Positions 22,406 to 33,165 of a stretch of DNA of 64,000 nt are shown here, one piece after another. Source of the DNA: Closterium sp. Naga37s-1 (lineage: Eukaryota > Streptophyta > Zygnematophyceae > Desmidiales > Closteriaceae). Below the pieces are notes generated by a model. The model worked only from the letters and a program-made list of their open reading frames with translations, did no database searches and had not been told where the DNA came from. The stretch covers positions 5,390,001 through 5,454,000 of the forward strand of contig CANJKZ010000724.1 in NCBI GenBank assembly GCA_947471745.1, given 5' to 3'. Each line of letters starts with the position of its first letter. Position 1 is the stretch's first letter. A program made the translations under genes and the position numbers.

Positions 22406-22918
22406 CCCGTTTTACTGCTCTGTACCATGTCAGAATAGTAGCTAGTGGAGACTAGGGTTTGTGAGAGAGAGTTGGCCAAAGAGGAGGGGTTTGTACTATA
22501 GAATGCAATACAACTTATAGGAAACGAAGGAGGTGGTGAAGGGAGGTAAACCACCTAAGAGAAGATGGGTGATACTACACTAACTAACTAAACATGCAAT
22601 TATATAAGAATATTACATTCTGACAACAGTACGGTATGCTCTAGTGAGTTGCATTTTAGGGGGTACAAAACTTTCTCACACTTTGGTTGTTTGTATCCCC
22701 TCCTTTGACCTGCATGCTTGCTCTTGCTACCGTAAGTTGTGATCACTGTACTGCTTGTGCTTTTATAACTCTGCATGTGAACTGGCTTTGTGGCCGCTTG
22801 CTGGTGCTCAGAATGCGTGGTGATCTTGAGATCCACCCTGAGCTTGCTTTGCTTGTTCTCTTGCCTGACTGGTCTTGTGGCCGTCCGTTGTGTTTGCTAT
22901 CCCCCACTTTGCCTATGG
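22406..22918. repeat. Right copy of the ~0.5-kb duplicated block (includes a third TRIM LTR at 22428-22625)
   Basis: It is homologous to 15594-16099 throughout, with minor differences such as TTTCTCACAC versus TTTCTCGACAC and TTGTTTGTATCC versus TTGTATCC. The left edge joins a truncated copia LTR at 22408, with CC shared by both sides. The right edge continues into an apparently authentic host copia LTR (TGTCTAATTGC) after the tract cctatgggggtg. Confidence 0.85.
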
Positions 22919-23000
22919 GGGTGTGTCTAATTGCATTTGTTTCTCTAGGCTGTAGTGGGGCGTACTCTAAGGACTACAACACTTGAAGTCATTCCTAAGG
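22919..23000 (+). repeat. Residual 3' LTR of the host copia
   Basis: After the polypurine tract the sequence reads TGTCTAATTGC, then AGGCTGTAGTGGGGCGTACTCTAAGGACTACAACA. It aligns with the LTR of the 5'-most copia (AGGCTATAGTGGGTTTAGCCTTAGGGGGTACAACA). The 3' end cannot be placed. Confidence 0.55.
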
Positions 23001-23386
23001 TAGTACTTGTACTCATTCTTCCCTACCGGTACTAGTCAATGATTCCTACGTTCTATTTTTTACCGAACGTACCCATTCTGAAATTATCCCAGTGACATTG
23101 CTAGTGGTGTCAAATTGTCGATCCAGCGGATCATGCAGCATGCAAGTTGGAGCACAGTCCCTTCTGATTGAAAGACAAGCAGTCAAGGGCAGCATCATTC
23201 ATCAAAGGTGCTAAGGAAAGGTCTGTGTACCGTATGTTAGATACACAGGGGTGCACGAAGGTAGATGTTTCACCCCGCATCACAGCAGTCAACAGACCCT
23301 CAAAACCATAAGACAAAGCAATCAAGGCAGTGTGGATATGAGTCAACGGTAAGAGAGTGAGTTATATGTGAGGTGCGCACATTGAG
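23001..23386. other. Spacer and 3' flank of the B-box gene
   Basis: No coding sequence, RNA gene or repeat is recognisable here. It should include the 3' UTR of the minus-strand B-box gene. Confidence 0.5.
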
Positions 23387-25926
23387 TCAAACGATGCCAC
23401 GTCGGCGCTTTGCAGGCGGTGCAGAGGGCACAGGTGCAGCCACATCAGGCACAACAAAGCAGTCGTCTGAATCCGGCAATATGACAGACGCTGCTGCCGC
23501 TTGTCCCCTTGCACGCCCCCCCATTCCCACAAACATGCCCCCTGCCCCCCCGCCAGCACCAGCAGGGCCTGCAGCAGTGCTCGGCCCAGCAGCAGCGGCA
23601 GCGGGGACGATGGGGGGGAGTGGCGGTGTGGCAGTCATGAGAGAGAAGGCGGTGGAGAAGGGTGAGGAGGGGCCAGCAGCAGCAGCGGCGGCGGCGGTGG
23701 AGGGGGCGATCTGCGGCACCTCGTGGAGGGACTCGGCGTACATCTGCTCGTCAAACAGACTCGCCGTCCAGTCAAAGTCCCCCAGGTCGTGCGCCTCCGC
23801 CTGGGGTCAGAGTGCGGTGATTGGGCGGGGGAGGAGGGCGGCGGTGGGGGAGGGGAGCGGAACGGGGAGAAAATGACCGAACAGAACAGGGGAAAAGGGG
23901 GGAGGGAGGGGCGGAATGGTGGGGTTGAAGTGCGGTTGGGAGAATAAGGGAAGGACTGAGCCGGACACGTGCATACAGATATATTTAGCCAGACTGTGTT
24001 CCATTGCCCACCCTCACCACACACACCCACGCAGCATGCGCAAACCCACCCACCTTCTCCCTGCTTTCCTCCTCAGCCGCGTGAATCTAGCCGCACAGCC
24101 AGTCCGCTGCCTTGCGCATGGCCCGCGCGTCACCCCTGAACGGCTCACCTTGGAGGACCCCACGTCCGCCAGCGTGTACCCGCCCGCCAGCTCGGGGATG
24201 TTTAGGAGCTCCTCCACGCGCCAATCCGCTCCCCCCCCCGCCTCGCACTCCCCCGCCCCCCCGCCCTCGCCGCCTCCCATCTCTCCGCCGCCACCAAATC
24301 CCCCTCCTTCCCCTGCCCACGCTGCCCCCCCTCCCCCCCCTCCCCTTCCCCCTTGACTCGCCGCGCCCGCCCCCTCCGCGCCACTGGCCAGCGCATCCGC
24401 CCCTGCACCCATCCTTCCCTTGCCCGGGACCCCTTCAAAGCCCTCCGCTGCGTCAGGCGCCGCCTGCGCGGGAAACGAGAAATCCGAGGCGCCCCCGCTT
24501 CCGCCGAAACCCGCGGGAGATCGTCCGCCCAGGTTGCTGGCGCCGCTACCCGCGTACGCGTGGCCTGGCAGCTGACCTGGCGCCGTGTGGTTGGCGGTTG
24601 CCAGCGACGAGCCCCAGTCTGCCTTCCCCCTCCGCGACGCCCTTTGCGGGGCGGGGTTTGAGGCAAAGGCGGAACTCCCCTTTCGGCTGCTGCGATACGA
24701 CGAAGGCGCAGCTCCCGCGATACCCGCGACGGGAACAGTGGGAGCGGCGGCTGCGGTAGCTGCGGCGGCGCGCGCTTGTGCGTGCGCGGTGTTCGTAGGG
24801 GGGGTGGGGGAGGACGGCACTACCGCGACAGCGGCGGCGGAAGCGGAACGAGAGGGCGGGGAAGCGGGCGGCCTGGGGGTGACAAGAGGCGCGACAGCTG
24901 CGGCGGGAGCGGAGGGACGAGGCAGGGGGGCCGCAGCGGAGGCAGCGAGGGAAGCTGCTAGCGGGTGCGGACGGGGGGCGGAGGCGGCGGCGGGGTTAAA
25001 GGCGGAGGCGGAATGCGGAGAGGGCGCGGCGAGGGCGCAGGCGAAGGGAGAAGAAGGGGGCGGCTGCGGAAGGGAGACATCTGCGGGAAGCGCTTCGAGC
25101 GCCACCCGGCCGTTGGGGAGGAGGAAGCGGCGATGGCGCGCGGAGAGGGAGTTGGGGAGGTGGATGGCGACGTCGCAGGCGCGGCAGAGGATGGCGCGGT
25201 CCTCCACGCAGAAGAAGAACGCCGGCTTCTCCTGGCAAGGGAGATGCGCGTGCGCCGAGCGCGCGGGGAGAACGAGAGGAAGACGGGGGGGGATGCGGTG
25301 CGGAGGAGAGGATGGAACAGCACGGAGGGAGTGAGGGAGGAACGGAGGGAGGGGAAAGGGTGAGTGGGAGAGGGGGCGGATGGAGGGAAGGGAGGGGAAG
25401 GGAGGGAGTAAGTGATGGCGGAAGGGAGAAGCATGGAGGACGAGGTTGGTTCACGGTCTCCCCACGCTCGCATGCGCACAGCACCACCTGTATCTCAGGC
25501 ACCGTGAAGGACGATGCACCGCGCGTGAGCAACTGAAAGTGGGATCTATTCTTCACGTGCCGTTTCCGCACACGACAACCAGGATTTACGAAAATGTTGT
25601 ACTGTTTCTCCAGTGTTCTCTCTCATGCTCTTCCTGTTTTGTTTTGCTTCCCTGTGCTGTGCTAAATTCTGTTTTCCCCCTTAACGAGCGTTGCCCGTGG
25701 AGGTGTTGCCTCGTGCAGCAGTCCTCAGCCCGGCTCGCACCTGGCAGATGTCGCACACAGGTCGCTCGGCGGGGTCCGGCTGGCCTATGGGCACGCGCTG
25801 GTGCTGCTTCGCCACCTTGTTAGCGGCGTGCACGCGCCGGTCGCACTCCGCGCATAGCGCCGCCTCGTCCGCGCAGCAGATGAGAACCGCCGCGTGCCGC
25901 TCGCACACATCGCACTGCACACGCAT
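23387..25926 (-). CDS. Double B-box zinc-finger protein (plant BBX group IV, STO/STH-like)
   Basis: Three exons: 25926-25741, 25231-24149 and 23800-23387, all joined in phase 0 with GT-AG introns; 560 aa ending in TGA. B-box 1 has ligands C5, C8, C17, D20, C25, C28, H33 and H42. B-box 2 is split by intron 1 exactly after CDICQ and has C58, C61, C70, D73, C78, C81, H86 and H95. There is no CCT domain. The C-terminus carries DWRVEELLNIP (end of exon 2), AHDLGDFDW and EQMYAESLHEVPQ (start of exon 3), a VP motif CFVVPDV (about 537-543) and a basic KRRR tail. In land plants such proteins act in the nucleus in light signalling, the VP motif binding COP1 and partners including HY5; the same role here is inference. 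The protein is about twice the usual length because of an Ala/Gly-rich linker (about 120-390). The exon structure is deduced from splice signals and frame. Confidence 0.93.
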
Positions 25927-28180
25927 GGGAGCGAGCTGCCACCGCCGAGAGCCGACGAGAAGGGGGGTGCGCGCACGACACCACGGAGAGAAACCCTGAC
26001 GGACTGCGATTCCGGTAAGGACAGGTAGCTTAGATTAAACTGAAAGCTATAGCTGAACAGACTGAGGAGACTGATTCGACGGCGTCCTTTGGAAGAATAC
26101 GGCGCACATCAAATGGAATTCGAGAAGCTGCAACGGGCCAGTCAGGGGTTGTCAACAAACGGAGTTAATCGCAAGATGGATTTCACAAGACAACACTTCA
26201 ATTGAGCGACTGCTGGTTGTTGTGGAGCAGCAACGTCACAAAGAGGGACAGACTACAGGCACACCACTGCTGCCTCACGGGAGTATAGCCCTGCAGCAAC
26301 TGCTGAGCGGAGGCAAGGGAAGAGAGGAGAGAGGAGAGTGGGGTGCGCGAGTAGCTTTCGTTGAGATACTGTACAGTTCGATGTGGATTCTCGCGAGCAC
26401 AAACAAATTTGAAGGTCGAAGGGTGCCTATGAGCCCAAAGGTAGTGAGCCATTTGTGAGTTCTTCACAATACCAGTACAAAATAAAGTGCTCTGTTCCAG
26501 AGTCCAACGATGTTTTTCCTCCCAGTATCCAATGCCTCGAAGCCCCAAGAACCCAATGCAAGAAACAAACACCTTGGTAACGAGCATGCGGTCTAAGGCC
26601 GAGTAGCGTGGTTTCGCTGACGTCAGGGTTATTTCTAAGAAACAAACAATACAGAAACCCTTGTACATCAGGTGTACAGAAAAAAAACATCGCATTTGTA
26701 CAACCAAGCTGCTGTGCTGTGTGGACTTGGGACCCGCAAAATCTGTGCGGTGAGATTTGCGTCGTGAGTTATATTATTTGTGGCCACAATTGATTCGGCA
26801 AAGAGTGCGCAGCACAGCCCCCCCACCATTCGATTCTCGAGGAGCGCGGCGAGAGTCATCAGCCAGTCCACCTGTCGCACACATGCTCGAAGATTGGTCA
26901 CGAACTACCTGCAGATTCGTGACGACCGAAAGGCTTTTTCTCCACCAATTGATTTCCGTGAGAGAGTGGGGAAAATCGATATTTCAAATCGGATTGCCAG
27001 GCCCTAATTTATCAGCGTAAATGCACTTGACTAAATAAAGGCCCTATCCTTCTGGCATTTTTTTACTCACATCAAATTAACTGACGTTTTGTTTCCTAGT
27101 ACCTTTACACTGCATTAAACGGGGGAGTTGCTTGGACTTTGCCGTGAATGACAGCTGCATGTTATGAACAACCCAATACTGTCGCATTTTGGTCATGATG
27201 CGCATAACTTTATTGGGCCTATAGATGCCACATTGGCCCTGCCCAAGTAGTAGGCACTGGAATGCGCGATTTGGCCTCCCAAAGGGCTACAAGTGTCGTC
27301 CTGAGGGGCATGGTTGCGCTGGCCCACCAAGGAAACATCGAACTAGAGCTATGCTTGCATGTTACGGTGAGCATAGAGGGCAAAGGTACAACTATTGAAG
27401 TTCGCAATCTTTCTGTGCCCTAATGAAGGGCCCTCATAATGAGGGGAGTGTTGGAAGTGAATACCGGTACTTTAATGGCCGAAGGTGGTATCTCCAAAAA
27501 CTACAAGTGTCGTCCTAGAAAGGTATGAGTGCGCTGACCCACCAAGGAAACATGTCATTTTATCCAAATTGGTTAGCGAGCTGGAGCTATTCTTGTAGAA
27601 GGTGGCCCTGTTTTGCAGACAGATCGGCATCGGGCTCGATATGCCTATTATTCGCATGCATGTTTCCTTCCGCCCAACCTCAAAAACTTGCTGATGTCAA
27701 TCGAAAGAGAGGTGCTTATTTTAGGAAATTGCATCGCCAGGGTGCCGCAATTTTTTTATACCCAAAGTGCGTTTTTTTATCCTACCCGATGTAACGTAGG
27801 GTCCAAAGAGTCCATTAAAAACGAACACGATGGATTGGCAGAAGTGTTGTTGCACGACATTTTTTAATCAAAGTATGTTATTGGCCGGTGTCAGGTGTGC
27901 TGACACGAAGGTGTGAAGGGTTTAAAGTTGACACCAGCTGATGTGGAATGATCGCATATGTCAATTGCCCTGTGTTGAAGAACGTCAGAAGCGTTTAAAA
28001 TGGTCTGTGCATTTTGTGAAGCAATGTCTAGTTTATCCCTCCGGAGATAAACTCTACAACTGGTGCTAGACTATGGGGAAGGCACGGTTGTGTGAGTGAT
28101 CGCAGCGTTCCTTAGCATTATCTCTACTTGTGCATTCACAAAGAGAATTGGCAAGAGTTTCACTAGAGAAAGTTCATAAC
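25927..28180. other. Upstream flank of the B-box gene and sparse spacer
   Basis: No gene is supported. The first few hundred bases should hold the B-box promoter. From about 27000 the DNA becomes AT-richer. It holds an imperfect repeat pair (about 27285-27340 and 27497-27553, sharing CTACAAGTGTCGTCCT and CCACCAAGGAAACAT). At 28020-28200 there may be the end of a plus-strand LTR element: ATAAACTCTACA, then ACTGGTGCTAGAC, then a short ATG frame at 28182. I could not confirm this. Confidence 0.45.
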
Positions 28181-28224
28181 AATGGTAGCAACAACATTGA
28201 CTACATCAGATGCAAGTATGCCTA

Positions 28225-29198
28225 GCGCATAGGCAGGTCGACCTCGAGCGCAGCAAGGTCGACCACGTTCCAACGCTGCAAAGTCCACACCGCTCTAGCG
28301 CTGTAGAAAGGCGGCTTGCCACCGTTGCAAGTCGACGGTGTGCCAACGCTGCAGCAAGGCGGCTGCACAGCGTTGCACCCGCTTGATAGCAGCGCACCTA
28401 CTTTGAAGGTGCTCGTAGTTGATTGGCGTGCTGTGCCCTGTCACGTGCACAGCGCAGACGCCAAGTCGACCACGTGTCTCTGACTACGCCTAATCATCCA
28501 CGTCGACCTCGGGATACCACCTCCGAGGTCGGCTTCGTCGCGATTTTCGCGCACCTCCGCAGAACCCCATCGCCTGGTTAACTTGGTCGAACAATCAACC
28601 ACATCGACCAACTGCTGCAACACGTGCCCGTCAACCGACCAGGTCGACGACCACCTCCCGCCAACTCCACAAGTCGGCCACTACCAAGGTCGACCACTTC
28701 TGGTCGACCAGACCTGCTTTTCGCCAACTACACCAAGTCGGCTTTGCCAGGTCGACGCCACTAAGTCGGCGTCCTCCCAGGTCGACCTCGCCAAGTCAAC
28801 CTCCCAAAGAAGGCGCCCTTCTAAGTCGGCGGCCCTCCCAGGTCGACGAGCCCCGTCGTCGACCACTAGTTGAAGTTGGCCACCGGCTCCCGTCGTCGAC
28901 GGCTTCGCAGTGGTGCCGTGCAGGTTGACCAACTCTGTCGACACGCCTGCCCAAGTCGGCGTCGCACACTGCAGTCAGTCGGCTACACTTTCCACACACC
29001 CGGCCACAAGACCGGCTCCGCCCAAGCGAGGATGAGGCCAACACCCGACTCCTGTTGACACTTCCCTGCCGCGTACACACTTGGGCTCCCACCTAAACGG
29101 CAGAATTACACGGAGAAAAACTCATTGTCGTCGGCGTGCACACAACACACAGCATGCCGTTACCGCACCGGCCGTGCAGAAGGGCACGGCACCTACTG
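28225..29198. repeat. GTCGAC/GTCGGC-rich stretch flanking a decayed copia
   Basis: The hexamers GTCGAC and GTCGGC recur every few tens of bases, in contexts such as AGGTCGACC and AAGTCGGC, without an exact unit length. No open frame of interest is seen. It adjoins, and probably belongs to the 3' side of, the minus-strand copia at 29199-31043, whose coding region shares the bias. Confidence 0.5.
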
Positions 29199-31043
29199 CT
29201 ACACGTTGTCGTCACCGTCGCCGACGTCGACCAGACGCACTTGGCCAATGGCAACGGAGCACCGGTTGAAGGCCGAAAAGTGCAGCGTCTTCGTCAGGAA
29301 GTCGGTCGGTTGCTCGGTGGTCGGGATGTACCTTAGCACAAACTTCCCGCGCTTCACCATGTCCTGCAGCCAGGCATATCGCCGCTCCATGTGCTTGATG
29401 TTGCCTTGCAGCCCCAAGCCCTCGGCGACCGTGATGGCCGACTTCTCCCTTATCTTCGACCCCCCTGCCGGCTGCCCGGACGCCGACGGTTCCTCGGTCA
29501 GCTTCACTGCAGGCTGCTCCCCGGTCGGCGGCTTCCCTGCCAGCGCCTCCTTCGCCGACGACTCCTCGATCGGTGGCTTCACGACTGCCTACTGCTCCCC
29601 TGGCGGTGACGGCTTCTCTTTCACGTCGACTTGCTTGATGTCACGTCGGCCGCCGGCGATGCTACTGGCCGACGCCACATGCGACGCCCCACTGCTCCCC
29701 TTATCGCCAAAGGCCAATGTCGGTGTCAGCTCATGCAGGTCGGCTACGAGGGGTGGGGTAGCAGGAATAGGGGGAGGGGGAAGGACGTCCTCGACGACCT
29801 CATCAGCAGGCTCACAGAACTCGACGAGCACTGGGAGTGCTGCCGTCGAGCTGTCGGTTGGCAGGTTTACCTGCGTTCGCCCCGACGTCGGTCCGTGCTT
29901 CGACTTCCACACTTCCATAGACATGGTATCGTAAATCACTACGTCTGACGTGGTGACCACCCTGTTGCCGGTGAGGTCGAGGACCTCTCAACCCTTGCTC
30001 TCATCTGACACGCCGAGATGATGGCCCCACTTGGCCTTCGGCGCCAACTTTCTACCGCGCTGCTACTCAGGGACCAGGAACTGCGCCATGCAGCCCCACA
30101 CCCGTGCCAGCGTGAGGTCGGGCTTCTTGCCGGTTAGCAGCTGGTACGGTGTTGTCCCCGGCAGCAGCGTCGACCTCTCTAAGCAGTTGCGCACCAATAC
30201 GGCCTACCGCAGGGCGAGGTGCCACCAGTGGTGCTGCTCGCCCATGTGCAGTAGCATCGTCCGCACCGACTTAATCACCGTCCTCATCTCTCGCTCCGCC
30301 ATGCCGTTCTGCTACGGGGCGTATGGGCAGGTGAAGTCGTGGACGATGCCCTTGTTGTCCACAAAATCAGTGAACTGCTTCCCGAGGAACTCCCACCCGC
30401 GGTCAGAGCACAACATCAATACCAACTTCTTCGTCTGCCACTCAGCCACCAGCAGCCACTTCTCGAACTCCTGCCGGACATCGGACTTCTTGGCGACCAG
30501 CCTCACCCACACGTAGCGGGTCTTGCGGTCCTTAGCAACAAGAAGTACAGGCTGCCATCCTTGGCGGCCACCCGGAACGGCCCGCACAGGTCGGCGTCCG
30601 AGCCCTTGTCGGGGAAGGTGTGCCGTGCCAACTTCCTGCCCACGCAGGAGACGCACGGTCGACAGCTTGATGTCTACGCTAGTGGCGACCTCATGCTTCG
30701 CCGACCTCGTGATGGTGTCAGCGCCGACATGCGCAAGCCTTGCGATCCACCGGTGCGGCGTCGACTTCGTCGCCGAGGCAATCGTCTGCTGGGCCACCGC
30801 CTTCGTCGTGGCCGCTGTTGGCTTCGCCGTGCAAGGACGGAAGTCAGTGCAGAGGACCCGGCTGGTATATTTTGCCCGACCAAGCACGTCCCCTACCGCC
30901 AAGACGAGTAGCATCTCATCGCCGTCGTCCTGCAGTCGCACGCCGCTATCCTTCAGCTGGCCGGCCGACAGCAGGTTAGCCTGCACTCTTGAGTCGTAGA
31001 GTACGTCGGCGATGAGCACCCGCTTTCCGGCCTCCCCTTGCAA
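29199..31043 (-). pseudogene. Third-family copia pol remnant: protease end, integrase, linker, RNase H tail
   Basis: On the minus strand the sequence opens with ADVLYDSRVQANLLSAGQL, typical of the region between copia protease and pre-integrase. Pre-integrase follows (HRWIARLAHVGADTI), then integrase (RKTRYVWVRLVAKKSDV, CSDRGWEFLGKQF, QNGMAEREMRT with the catalytic Glu). The chain continues through a poorly conserved linker and jumps straight to the RNase H C-terminus (KHMERRYAWLQDMV, EQPTDFLTKTL). The whole reverse transcriptase is therefore missing. Four in-frame stops interrupt it, all TAG; one replaces the expected Gln just before QNGMAER. The protein sequence is distinct from the other copias in the window. 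Confidence 0.82.
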
Positions 31044-31096
31044 GGCGGCGGTGCCACGGCCTTGGATGGTCTGCAGCGCCCCATTGAAGCCACGTA

Positions 31097-31242
31097 TGTC
31101 AAACTAAAATTGTTGTAATTTGTTAGTTTAGTCTAGGTGTTATGCTGAGTTATGCTGTAGAGGGTATACCCCCCTTAGGGTTTGCTATATGCTACCTTGT
31201 ACTACTTGTTTCTACCCATTTCATTCAGTTGCCTCGTTGACA
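31097..31242 (+). repeat. 5' LTR of the fourth copia, with PBS at 31243-31254
   Basis: The LTR begins TGTCAAACTAAAATTG and ends CTCGTTGACA. TGGTATAGAGCA follows directly, resembling the plant initiator Met-tRNA PBS. Internal similarity to the 5'-most copia LTR is visible, for example TTAGGGTTTGCTA and CTACTTGT. Confidence 0.83.
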
Positions 31243-31369
31243 TGGTATAGAGCAGTTCGATTCCTATGGGCCCACCACCCTGCGCTCGCCTGCTAGTACC
31301 TCGTTACCTTAAGTGCCCCGTCACCCCTTAGTGCATCGCCCCCGTCAAATCGAGCACTAGAGAGAGACC

Positions 31370-31515
31370 CCCGCAGGTCCCCCACGCCGTAACCTAGGAA
31401 GGCCCCCGCAGGTCCCCCGAATCGTGAGCTAGAAGACCATCGAGGGCCCCCCATATTGCAAGCTAGAAGGACCCCCACGGGTCCCCCACGTCGCGACCTA
31501 CTGTAGGAAGGCCCC
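31370..31515. repeat. Imperfect ~40-bp tandem repeats in the copia leader
   Basis: Three to four degenerate units built around GCCCCCGCAGGTCCCCC followed by an AGCTAGAAG-like segment. Confidence 0.6.
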
Positions 31516-31794
31516 CACAAACCCCCCCAAATCGCCCCACGACCCACACGTTTTGCCCCGCGCGTCATCCGTTTTTTGCCTCGCGCCCCACCCGTTTTGT
31601 CCCGCGCGTTGCCCGCCAGCCCGCTAGCGCGCAGCAGACGCATACGCGTAGCTGCACGCGCAGCCTTAGCCGCACACGCAGCCGCGCACACGTACGCCGC
31701 GACCGCACGCACGCGCAGCAGCAGCAGTCGCGTGCGCGTGCAGGCGGTAGGCGCACCCTTCCCCACCCGTTGCCCACTACCTTAACCGTCACTA

Positions 31795-32600
31795 CGACCT
31801 GAAACCACCACCCCACCTGAAACCCATCGACCCCACGACCTGAAACCGCCGCAACACCTGAAACCCGCTGCCCCACACCTGAAACCGCCGCCCCACGACC
31901 TGAAACCACCGCCCCACATGAAACCCGCTGCCCCACACCTGACACCCGCTGCCCCACACATGAAACCCGCCGCCCCACACCTGAAACCGCCGCCTCACGA
32001 CCTGAAACTGCCGCCCCACATGAAACCCGCAGCCCCACACCTGAAACCCGTGGCCCCATACCATAAACCTGCCGCCCCACACCTGAAACTGCTGCATCAC
32101 CTGAAACCCGCCGCCCCACGCGCTGAAACTCGCCGCCAGCAACACCAGTAGCACCACCAGCAGCCTAAGCTGCTGCCAGCAGCACCAGTAGCAACTTAGG
32201 CTGCCCCCAGAAGAACCAGCAGCAGCATAGGCTGCCCCCAGCAGAACCAGCAGCAGCATAGGCTACCCCCCAGCAGAACCAGCAGCAGCATAGGCTGCCC
32301 CCAGCGCACCAGCAGCAGCTCAGGCTAATGCCAGCGCACCAGCAACAGTTTAGGCTGCCCCCAGCAGAGCCAGCAGCAGCTTGGGCTGCCCCTAGCAGAA
32401 CCAGCAGCATCATAGGCTGCCCCCAGTGCACCAGCAGCAGCATAGGCTACCGCCAGCGCACCAGCAGCAAATTAGGCTGCCCCCAGTAGAACCAGCAGCA
32501 GCATAGGCTGCCCCCAGTAGAGCCAGCAGCAGCATAGGTTGCCCCCAGCAGAACCAGCAGCAGCTTAGGCTATCGACAGCAGCACTAGCAGCAGCTTAGG
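31795..32600. repeat. Two consecutive minisatellite arrays in the copia leader
   Basis: Bases 31795-32130 repeat a short unit like GCCCCACACCTGAAACC. Bases 32165-32600 repeat a unit of about 30 bp, CAGCAGCAGCATAGGCTGCC with CCCAGCAGAAC, about thirteen or fourteen times with substitutions. Neither array has a convincing coding frame. Confidence 0.8.
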
Positions 32601-33165
32601 CCCACCTGTAAGCACCCCCACATACCACAGTGAGAAATCGCCCTACAGGCCCACCCACCTGCTCTTGAGTGCTCCCCATCGCTCCAAAACTGCCAGAACG
32701 ACGCCTCGTTTCTAGCTCCTCACATGGCGTGTACTAGGGTTCTACAGTAGCAAGGCCAGCCGCACCACTTCCGGCAGTGGGGACCTGCGGGTCCAAAGTG
32801 TGGCACCCCCAGCAGTGGCTCAGCCTAGCAGTGGGCGAGACGTCGGCCCCTGCGAGTACCGGGCCCTGACAGGCCCTAGTGATGGCACTACCTGTTGAAG
32901 TCCTGACCACTCGGCATCCCGTTGCTACCGTCGCCTCGAGGACCTCCACCGTGAGCGTTTTGGTCCTCACTATTGCACCGCACTGGCCCTCGCGTCTTGG
33001 CACTGCTGCACAAGTTGAGTCTCACCCACCTGGTCTAGGACCTTTCCCGACTGCACGTGTAAAGACCTGTGTTTCCAGACTTCGTGTGTGTCTAGTTTCA
33101 AGTCCATGCGCCTCTGAGGGTCTTTGTGTGGGAGTTGCACCTACCAATTGTTAAGCACCAGCCTT

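Larger units (their letters stand above)
16100..22408 (-). mobile_element. Minus-strand copia element with internal deletions and a truncated 5' LTR
   Basis: The 3' LTR at 16100-16208 is 109 bp and reads TGTCAAATG...CTTGACA on the minus strand. It follows a polypurine tract (minus GGCTATGGGGGTG, 16209-16221). Gag starts at 21516. A PBS, TGGTATCACC, lies at 22350-22341 next to the LTR terminus at 22351. Only 58 bp of the 5' LTR remain (22351-22408) before it breaks into the duplicated block. The leader (21517-22340) is G-rich with GCGCAGGGCG repeats. The element sits at the junction between the host copia polypurine tract and its LTR. Confidence 0.85.

Noticed and set aside
22428..22625. 5' LTR of a second complete TRIM spanning 15616-22625
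   Set aside because: No polypurine tract adjoins the would-be 3' LTR at its inner side, and the LTR is part of the duplicated 0.5-kb block.
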